A DNA stretch of 64,000 nucleotides, taken from NCBI GenBank assembly GCA_001695595.3, contig MBPM02000003.1:1488001-1552000 (forward strand), in the 5' to 3' direction. Within the stretch, counting starts at the first letter, position 1, and each line of letters starts with the position of its first letter. The stretch is from Plasmopara viticola. Taxonomy: Eukaryota > Oomycota > Peronosporomycetes > Peronosporales > Peronosporaceae. The notes beneath the pieces were generated by a model, which searched no databases, was not told where the DNA came from, and saw nothing but the letters and a program-made list of their open reading frames with translations. Below are positions 56,683 to 64,000 of this stretch, piece after piece. Made by a program: the position numbers and the translations under genes.

Positions 56683-58017
56683 ATGGTCCACCACACCACT
56701 GCTCGAGTCGCAAACTTACCGGGATCTCCGTCATCACCTTCGAGGCTGCCATTGATTTTGACGGCGCGGCCTGGTAACGTAGGCGTTCAGATCGATGCGC
56801 ACCGAGCAATGAGCGTCTTTACGTACCCACGGAGCGCTCAGTTCACGTCCCAGTTTCACGAAATGATGTACGAGAACGGATCACTGGAGAATTACGCTCG
56901 AGTAGTAGAGCGTAGAGCTCAACGCTCCCGACTTTTGCACGACAAGATGGAAAAGCCACGATCAAAGGAACCGATGATTGAAGAGGAGGATGATGCAAAG
57001 CGCAAGCAGAGGCGAATGCAGCGTGAAGTAGCTCGTCAACGACGGATCTTACTTTTGCGTCAGGAAGCAAAACAAGCGGATGACCAAGCTCGCCAAACTG
57101 TTGCTGCTATCACGATGCAACGAGTCATTCGAGGCGCCCTTGCACGGCGAATTGCTCGGGTGTTGAGGCTTGCCCAACTTACGCACGGGGCAGCGTTGGT
57201 GCTGCAGCGAGCAATGAAAGTGTACGTGAGTCGACAGCAGGTCGAACGAGAGCGGGAACGCCGGGCAAGGGAACGAGATGAAGACCGGGAGCGTGAGTTG
57301 CACTCAGCTGCGACTGTTCTTCAGCGACAGACGCGCAAACATTTGAAAGCTCTGCAGGAAGCGCGTCAGCAGGCGACACTTGCTGCGTTTGCTGAAGACG
57401 AAGAAAGCGACGATGACAGTGAAGACCAGAGCAGCGACATGGAGTCAGGGACGCGACGGCCTCTTGAAAATGCACGTTCAGCGGATGAGAAGATTGCTGA
57501 CGAGGCATTGAGGAGAGGAATCAGCTTGGACCTTCTATTCTCTGATGAAGAAGACAATGCACTACCAACGAAGTCAATGTCTTCGTCCAGCATTACGCTT
57601 ATTGATGCGGAAAGTTTCCCATTGCGACCTCAGCCACCACCACTGAAATCTCAAAGGAATTTGATCGCCAAGCGAGTGGGTGGGGGCTATCTCTTGAGTC
57701 TCTCGTCATTGGACACTGCAATAAACGCATCAATCGAAGGAGAGGCATCCGACATTACCACCGCCTACACATCACCGTCACTTGATGCGAAAAAAGCTTC
57801 GTCGAGTGCTTTATGCGTTGATGAAAAGTCTCAGCGGTACTCAAAACGCTCTCCAACGATGCACGGAGCTTCACTTGTCTCTCCGGCGCTCGTTTCGCAT
57901 CCTGCTCAACAATCTTTTGTTTCAACCAAGAAAACATATGAAGGAATGCGCATTACAACTCCCGTGAAAGGTTCGGCCGTATCTCCTTATGCTATTGTTC
58001 AGCGCCTACTTCCTTGA
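56683..58017 (+). CDS. IQ-motif (calmodulin-binding type) protein
   Basis: ATG 56683 gives 444 residues; a further ATG at 56812 is an alternative. Three IQ-like segments occur: ITMQRVIRGALARRIAR (about 142), LVLQRAMKVYVSRQQ (about 170) and TVLQRQTRKHLK (about 208), set in long charged helices (RKQRRMQREVARQRR, ERERERRARERDEDRERE). The C-terminal half is Ser/Asp-rich and probably disordered. IQ motifs bind calmodulin or centrin, and in flagellated protists such proteins are often cytoskeletal or axonemal, but nothing here fixes the role. The gene lies 100 bp after SHQ1 on the same strand. No known full-length family was recognised. Confidence 0.75.
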   Translation: MVHHTTARVANLPGSPSSPSRLPLILTARPGNVGVQIDAHRAMSVFTYPRSAQFTSQFHEMMYENGSLENYARVVERRAQRSRLLHDKMEKPRSKEPMIEEEDDAKRKQRRMQREVARQRRILLLRQEAKQADDQARQTVAAITMQRVIRGALARRIARVLRLAQLTHGAALVLQRAMKVYVSRQQVERERERRARERDEDRERELHSAATVLQRQTRKHLKALQEARQQATLAAFAEDEESDDDSEDQSSDMESGTRRPLENARSADEKIADEALRRGISLDLLFSDEEDNALPTKSMSSSSITLIDAESFPLRPQPPPLKSQRNLIAKRVGGGYLLSLSSLDTAINASIEGEASDITTAYTSPSLDAKKASSSALCVDEKSQRYSKRSPTMHGASLVSPALVSHPAQQSFVSTKKTYEGMRITTPVKGSAVSPYAIVQRLLP

Positions 58018-58091
58018 CGATTAAAAGTCTAACACGCATGCTTTTCTGTACCATGTCACATTTATAATGTCTACCACTTGAAAAACCTGTC

Positions 58092-60165
58092 ATGTTGACT
58101 ACCTCCTCTTCTACCGACTTGATTAGCTCTGCTCCAGTAAAATCGACGAGCTCCAGTCAGTCGCTGACTTGGCACGTCCGTCGCTATGCAGCTCTTTGCG
58201 AACTCGCAGACGCACTTTGTGACCGTGTCGGAGGATGGTCGGCTGAAAGTGTGGGATGTGGCCAATGGGGCCTTGCAACAGGAGCTAAAAGAGCGTGACC
58301 ATCTCAGTTATCGGTATACGAGTTTAGCGTGGTCACAGCCCAAGGCGAAGAGCAAGAAACGTGGTGGGGCGAGTAGCCTTGGACTGATTGCATTGGGTAC
58401 GAGTCGTGGGAATATTGTGCTATGGGACTTGGCGACGGGCGATGTTAAGTACACACTTCAGGCAGAGGCTGTGCACGGCTCTGGTGCCGTCCAAGCGCTG
58501 ACTTTTAACCCCCAAGGTTCGCTATTGTACTCAAGCTCGAGCGAAAAGTACGTGCGCGAATGGAACGTTAAAAGTGGTGAGATGCAGCGCAAGTTTCGCG
58601 TTGGGACAGGTGGCGCGTCAGCGCTTGCAGTCTCAGCCAACGGCGAGGTATTGGCGGCCGGTGGCTCGGCCCTGCGCACGTTTGACTTGGCGTCGAGTAA
58701 GAGGAGTAGGAAGTTTGTGTCGGGTTTGTCGTCTGCCGTCACAACGTTGCGATTCGCCATGGCGGAGGATACTCTCGCATCGTCTAGGTTTCTTTTGGCA
58801 GCGACGGCCGGCTCACGTTTTGTCAACATGTACGATCTCGAGCTCACGGAGCATGACGCACCTGCAGTCACGTTGAGTCTACCTAGTAATCCCGACGCTC
58901 TATTTGCACAAGCCTCTGTGGGCGAGACTGTGGCTGTGCCTGTAAAAAAGAGTAAAAAGAGCAAAAAGAGCAAGAAGGAGAGTCAGGAAGCTGCTAAGCC
59001 TGTCGTGAATTTGCTTGTGGGTGCAAAGGCTCCGACTGGTGCCATGTTTTTGTGGGCACACAAGTACCAGCCCATGAACGACGCGTCCGCAATGGCATTG
59101 GCGTCCAAACCGTTGCCTCCAACGCTCTCTATAGAAGAGAGCGCGGGTATTTTGCTGGCCGAGTTGAGCTTACAAGAAGACAAGGACCGAAAGACGGACG
59201 TCCTCGTAGCACGCGGGTCGCTCGTCAAGCCTGTGTTTGAAAAAGTGTCTCTTGTGGAGGAACATTCGCCGAGTCAATGGAAAAGTCAGCTCACTTTTGC
59301 ACCGATTAGTGACGCGTTGCTGCTTACGGCTGAGCGAGCCGCAGCGGCAAGTAATAGTAGCAGTAAGCGACAGAAAGTAGAGGCAGCTGCGAATGGAGAA
59401 GAGACGCACGTGCCGACACTGAGTGAACGTCGCGCGCTGGCAACGTCCATGGCCGTCGTGGACGAATCTACCAGCTTTGAGGAGCTAGACGGTGTAGCAG
59501 ATGACGACGAGAATGACGTGACGCTTGCGGAGCGTGTCGAGGCCCTGCGCGAGCGTGTTGAGCACGACGTCACGGCGGCGCTTAGCCGTGCTGAGCACGA
59601 AACCGAGACGCGTGACGGCCACGATCGTGACAAGAAACCGAATGCCTCGTCGCTGGCCAGTGTCCTCGAGCAAGCACTGCAGGCACGTGACAATGCGCTG
59701 TTGGAGTATTGTTTGCGTACACGGGACGTCAAGGTGGTGACAAAGACAGTCTCGCGCGTGTCAGCTTCCCGTGTCCTCGCGTTGCTCGAGGTGATTGTGC
59801 GAAAGCTTGAGAGCTCTCCGAATCGATTCGCGCGCTTGTGTCCGTGGCTCCGTGCTGTCTTGCTGCATCACACGGCGTACTTAGTCGCCCAGCCCGACCT
59901 GGTGCCGAGTTTATCCGCGCTGTATCAGCTGTTGGAGGCAAGGTTGCAAGTGCACGAGCAGATGCAAAAGCTGTCGGGTCGTCTTGCGCTCATGTTGGGC
60001 CAGATTCACGTTAGCAACGATAGCAACGAACAGGACGGCGAAGACGGTCGTGCCGCGGTGGTGTACCACGAAGAGCAAGACGACGGGGCCAACCCCGACA
60101 GCAGTAGTCACGAGAAAGAAGGAGACGAAGACGAGGACGACGACGTCGAGACTGAAGATGAATAA
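58092..60165 (+). CDS. UTP5: UTP5/WDR43-like small-subunit processome WD protein; exons 58092..58136 and 58192..60165
   Basis: A 55-nt intron (GTAAAA ... CTGAC ... ATGCAG) joins a 15-codon first exon to the main exon, for 672 residues (human WDR43 677). A start at ATG 58186 without the intron is possible but would begin in the middle of the first blade. WD repeats occupy residues about 16-260 (DGRLKVWDVANG, GNIVLWDLATG, EKYVREWNVKSG, ALRTFDLASS). A Lys-rich KKSKKSKKSKK stretch follows. The region about 490-610 (LEQALQARDNALLEYCLRTRDVKVVTKTV ... LEVIVRKLES) matches the UTP12 domain of t-UTP proteins. The tail is very acidic. UTP5 belongs to the UtpA complex, which binds the 5' external spacer of pre-rRNA in the nucleolus. 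Confidence 0.9.
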
Positions 60166-60219
60166 GTACCAGCAGTAGATGTATTAATATCCTCTCAATA
60201 GACCAGTTCATTATCTCAA

Positions 60220-61821
60220 ATGCACATTTCACCCACCTTGTGCCGTCCACGGCATGTCGACCCAGAGCGCTTGCGAACTCGACTGGGGTCCCATCATTTT
60301 GACCGTCTTCTCTACCACGAAGCGGCAGTAGTGAGCACCGCGCCCATGCAATTTCAGCTCATTGCCTTGACCAGTGACGTCCTCTTCATTGTGCCACTCT
60401 TGGGTCGAGGCGAAGCTACTTCGGACAGATGCGTCCCATTCGACCAAATCTCGACGATTGAGCGTGTGGTGCCTGCAAATAAAAAACAACGAGGTCTCCT
60501 ATTGCTTCCTACGAGCCAGCTCTACCGTCTTCGAATGCGAGAAGGAGTTGCCAAGAAGGCCGTGTCCGAAATGTGGATCTCGACGTTTGAACCGCAATCG
60601 CAACTTTTCTTTCACTTCTCGCGGGCACTTCACATCGACTTCCAGGTTTGAAAGGAGCAAAGTGGCCTTTGAAGCGAATCTAACGAATTGTACGATTAAC
60701 CTTTGTACCATGACAGAGACAGTTGATGCCACGAGCACAAGTTGCATGCCGGTCTCGAGCCCAGCGTCTCGAATTGATGCATCTATTGGAAAAGCTCGTG
60801 ATGGAGCTACTCCGTGCACGTGACGACATTGAGCGTATTGTATTGCTCGATGAGCTCACTACCGCTGCAGACGCTTTAATTGCACTCAAACAGCTTTTCT
60901 TTCAAGACCGAACACAGATCTCGGGCTGTCCCGGACTAGCTGTCTATCTGGTCCGCCAGCTATCAACTCCACTGCGTCCAAACGAAACAGGAGTGGCGTA
61001 TCTGTTAAGTATTGTACGACTGCTTGGTGTCATGTTTTTTGAAGTGCAACTCCATAGAAGCTGCTTTGATTTGCTGTCGATAAATGAATTGGTGTGCAAC
61101 CTACTTGCGCGTGGCGTGGAAAGCTTTGCTATATGCGATCAAACTCAAGCTCGGGCTGATCAACGCACCTTGTGCGAGCAATTTATGGATGCTCAAGCTG
61201 CAGTGCTCCTTGCAGTCGATACGATGCAGCAAGCTAATCGGTTTCACTTGCTTCAGCATCCGAAGGCGATGGGGATTGATACAGATAAATCCGTAATGTT
61301 GCAAGCGACTCAAGCGCCTGCATTTGTTGAATGGCTACCAAAGTTCTTCAAGAGGATTTGCATTGCAATGTCACGAGTAGCGATTGCGATTGAGCGGCTG
61401 AAATCCAGCAAGATTGAGAAGGAAGCGGATGGAACGGACGAGGAAGATGAGAACGTTGATGATAGAGGAGCTTTAAAATCATCTAAAGTGCTGACACTCT
61501 GGCAAGGCGTGACTGTTTTGGAACTGCTTGTGAAGCATGAGGCTGCTTTGGATCGTGAACAAGTGGGTGTGGTGCTTTTACGAACTCGACCAGAGTACAT
61601 TGAGTGCGTGAAAGCTAGACATACTTTTTCAATCGATGTGGTGGGTATCAACTTACGTGTGTCTTCCTTTCCATTAGTATGTACCTGAGAGCTCCACGTT
61701 TCATTACAACGCTAAGGACCAGCGGTACATCCCATCTCGAAGATGTGGCACTGAAATTAGGCAGGTTTCTAGACAAGATCGATGGAAAGATTGCAAGACT
61801 TTAACGTCAAAGACAGAGTGA
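60220..61821 (+). CDS. Conserved hypothetical protein; exons 60220..60645, 60717..61607, 61678..61821
   Basis: Two GT-AG introns of 71 and 70 nt (GTTTGA ... GACAG and GTGAAA ... TTAG) join in frame for 487 codons (486 aa). The first splice has an alternative acceptor six bases on. Residues 1-140 resemble a PH-like fold that starts LRTRLGSHHFDRLLYHEAAVVS and continues FQLIALTSDVLFIV, somewhat like the N-terminus of animal C12orf56 proteins. The middle is helical, with an acidic stretch (EEDENVDD), and the tail is basic (YIPSRRCG). I cannot name the family with confidence and propose no function. The gene runs head-to-tail after UTP5 (55 bp) and converges on CCDC40 (26 bp between stops). Confidence 0.7.
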
Positions 61822-61847
61822 AAAGATCAATGGTTGGCAATGCTTCA

Positions 61848-64000
61848 CTACTTGTCTGTTGATGGTGGATCTTCGGCAAGGAGCAAGACGCGAGGAAGCA
61901 CTTCAGCCAAATGTGGATTCTGTTGCTGCAACATGGAGACAATCACGCGCACTTTGTCAAATTGTTCCTTTGCTTTGTCCAGTGCAAGAGCGGCTTGATC
62001 TTCCTTCACAGGACCAGTTCCCACTCCGCGACAGAGCGAGTCGAACCGCTTCGTCATGCGCAACTTTCGTGCCGCGGCATCGATATATCGCTGTTTATTG
62101 TACAGTGCCGTATTGATCGCGCGTTGAAGCGCCAAGCCCCGCTCTTGCTCGACTTTGAGCTCGGCCGATGCCTTGTCAAGTTGGAACGACACGTCTTCAC
62201 TGGCCACCAATTGCGATCGAATCGTCTTGTCCAGTCTCGCCGCATCCCGTTCCCGCTTGCGCACCTGATTCTGGAGCGTCGAGACTTTGGCTGTCAAGGC
62301 CGCAAACGTCAAGTCTGCTTCTTGCTCTTTCTTACTGCGACCACGAAGCGCAATGACGTCTCGCTTGTGCACCGCTTGCTCCATGTCTTGCAGCATTTGC
62401 TCTTGACTTCGTTGCAGCCCTTCCAGTCGCAGACGCATTCGATGAATCTCCTTCTCCATACTCCGTGCTTCGGCCTGGCCAACTTCAGGGTCAAGCGCTG
62501 CCTGCGTTTCCTTCTCCAATTGAATCTTCTTTTCCCACAGCATGAGCTGACGCTCCACTTCCACCACGCGATTTAGCAAGTCGTGCTTTTCCTGACGCAA
62601 AGTCGCGCTTCGTGCTTCCATGGCAATCGAAGTCGCTTCGAGCGCTCGCAACTCGGTAGCAAACTCGAGTTCAAACGCGTGATTGCTATTGAGCAGTTCG
62701 TCGTGTCGACTCCCGTGACGCGAGATGAGACTGTTGAGCCGGCCAGTATCTGCGTGCAACGCCGCAATGCCGTTCGACAGGTCTCGCAGTTCCCGTTGCA
62801 TCTCTTGCAACTCGTGTTGCAGCCGCAATTGTTTCTGTTCCAGAACACTCGTCTTGCTCTTGTGTTCCTGGTTGCGCTCGCTCAAGTCTTGGGCCTCACT
62901 AGCAGCATGGACCAACGCCGTCTGTGTTCGAAGCCACTGCTTTTGCTTCGCAGTATTCTCTTCCCTGCCATGCTTGGTCTCCCGAACGAGATTCTTGATC
63001 GTCGCTTCCAACGGCCCCGTGTCGGCATCCTCCATCTTGCTCACTAGCTGCTCGTACTTTCGATTGAGTCGATCCAGACGCAACAAGCGCTTTTCAATCT
63101 CATCGTTACGCTGTCGCAGTTCCACTTCGCTACGTTCCACGCGCTGATCGTCTCGCTTCAGCTCATCAACGAGAACGCGCTGGGTCTCGGCCACGTGCGC
63201 AATGTGACTCTGTACGTTCAAAGCCTCCACTTCCACGCGAGCCATTTCGTTGCGCAAGGTTGCGAGCTCAACTTCTTTCTCGTGCACTCGCATCACGAGG
63301 CGTTGGGTCTCTTTGGTCAAATTGTGCGCTGCCTTGTGCACAGTCGTTTGATCATTCTTCTCAGCGGCAATTTCGTCTTCCAGCAAATGACGTTCACGCT
63401 GCGTTGTCTCCAAATGCTGCATTACTTGCGCTGCTTCCGACTCTACTTTTTTGCCTTCTAACGTGGCAAACGACACCTGAGCTTCGGTCTGTTTCAACGA
63501 CTTGGACAACAACTCGTGGCGAGCTGCAAGACGCTCGTGCTCGGCTCGCACGTTTTCCATTTTCTCCTCGACAAAGCGCAACTCTGCATTGAAACGCTCG
63601 ATCGTAGCGACCAGCGTCTCATGAGTCTGCTGAGCCTTTTCGATCGAGAGTTTGTAGCCACGCTGCTCAGCACTCAGTGCAAATTCATCTTCACCGACCT
63701 TGGAGATTGCAGCTTGCGTAGCTTGGAGAGCAGTATCACGCTGTTGCATGCCGACGAGTGCACTCTTCCATTGCTGCAATAGTTGTTTCTTCTCGAAAGC
63801 AACAGCTTCCATTTGTGCCGCTGCTTCACGTAGCGTTTCCTCTGCAGCTTTTGTCTCCATCCTCTGCGTTTTCAACTGGGCTGCATAAACCCCCAATTGT
63901 TCTTGCAGTGTCTTCACTTGTTCATTAAGTCGATCAATGTACAAATCCTGCTTCACCTTGTCTTTCTCTGCAACAGTCATCGACACTTCTGCCTTCTCCG
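61848..64000 (-). CDS. CCDC40: CCDC40 homologue, axonemal ruler coiled coil (5' end outside window)
   Basis: The frame is open from the window end to the stop at 61848-61850, covering 716 codons, almost all coiled coil. The signature MLWEKKIQLEKETQAALDPEVGQAEARSMEKEIHRMRLRLEGL (about 62545-62415; given here in part, key residues LWEKKIQL and EIHRMRLRL) matches the conserved C-terminal part of CCDC40, and the following EQMLQDMEQAVHKRD also fits. CCDC40 with CCDC39 forms the 96-nm ruler that sets inner-arm dynein and nexin-link spacing on axonemal doublets. The presence of an intact long frame argues that the species retains motile flagella or lost them only recently. No intron is seen in this part. 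Confidence 0.9.
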   Translation of the reverse strand, partial: EKAEVSMTVAEKDKVKQDLYIDRLNEQVKTLQEQLGVYAAQLKTQRMETKAAEETLREAAAQMEAVAFEKKQLLQQWKSALVGMQQRDTALQATQAAISKVGEDEFALSAEQRGYKLSIEKAQQTHETLVATIERFNAELRFVEEKMENVRAEHERLAARHELLSKSLKQTEAQVSFATLEGKKVESEAAQVMQHLETTQRERHLLEDEIAAEKNDQTTVHKAAHNLTKETQRLVMRVHEKEVELATLRNEMARVEVEALNVQSHIAHVAETQRVLVDELKRDDQRVERSEVELRQRNDEIEKRLLRLDRLNRKYEQLVSKMEDADTGPLEATIKNLVRETKHGREENTAKQKQWLRTQTALVHAASEAQDLSERNQEHKSKTSVLEQKQLRLQHELQEMQRELRDLSNGIAALHADTGRLNSLISRHGSRHDELLNSNHAFELEFATELRALEATSIAMEARSATLRQEKHDLLNRVVEVERQLMLWEKKIQLEKETQAALDPEVGQAEARSMEKEIHRMRLRLEGLQRSQEQMLQDMEQAVHKRDVIALRGRSKKEQEADLTFAALTAKVSTLQNQVRKRERDAARLDKTIRSQLVASEDVSFQLDKASAELKVEQERGLALQRAINTALYNKQRYIDAAARKLRMTKRFDSLCRGVGTGPVKEDQAALALDKAKEQFDKVRVIVSMLQQQNPHLAEVLPRVLLLAEDPPSTDK

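Noticed and set aside
62583..63047. Open frames of 140-221 codons antisense to CCDC40
   Set aside because: Coiled-coil coding DNA often leaves the opposite strand open; the sense frame has the CCDC40 signature.

Overview
The window is nuclear DNA from an oomycete, most likely a plant-pathogenic Peronosporaceae species (Phytophthora or downy mildew type). The evidence is short GT-AG introns of about 38-102 nt, LWY-type RxLR-like effector remains, NLRC3-like leucine-rich repeats, Ty3/gypsy and Ty1/copia elements, Mutator-like and LINE elements, and core genes with stramenopile-like architectures. A CCDC40 homologue (an axonemal ruler protein) suggests that the lineage makes or recently made flagellated zoospores. 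The genus cannot be fixed from the sequence alone.

Layout. 1-8.6 kb: the end of an imidazolonepropionase gene, a TFIIH subunit TFB5 gene whose intron holds a LINE derivative, then a transposon graveyard (Mutator-like transposase fossil, tandemly duplicated gypsy reverse transcriptase fragment). 9-19 kb: CDK11-type kinase, a double-headed nuclear-type peroxiredoxin Q, a decayed flavohaemoglobin gene and an intact ABCC transporter. 19-31 kb: accessory DNA with a decayed LRR gene, a decayed LWY effector whose 5' end abuts a SINE-like element, several weaker remnants and a full-length but inactivated copia element with LTRs, half-tRNA-type primer site, polypurine tract and 5-bp target duplication. 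32-40 kb: a seven-exon membrane-anchored cathepsin of the 26/29-kDa-proteinase type, a PREY/TRM112-like mitochondrial protein, an ELYS-like nucleoporin, a PX-RING ubiquitin ligase and a 35-aa OST4 mini-gene. 40-50.6 kb: gene-sparse DNA. 50.7-64 kb: a dense housekeeping island with an AGC kinase, proteasome ATPase RPT6, SHQ1, an IQ-motif protein, UTP5/WDR43, a conserved unknown and CCDC40.

The most interesting pattern is a family of short non-autonomous retroelements (about 300-330 bp) built from three separate pieces of one LINE (5' end, a 29-nt internal reverse transcriptase piece, 3' tail). Three copies share the same two deletions and two of them have perfect 12-13 bp target-site duplications, so the deleted form itself has moved, like RIME relative to ingi in trypanosomes. 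A fourth, longer derivative sits in the TFB5 intron.

Most multi-exon models here were assembled by eye from GT-AG sites, frame closure and family resemblance. No search or alignment program was run.
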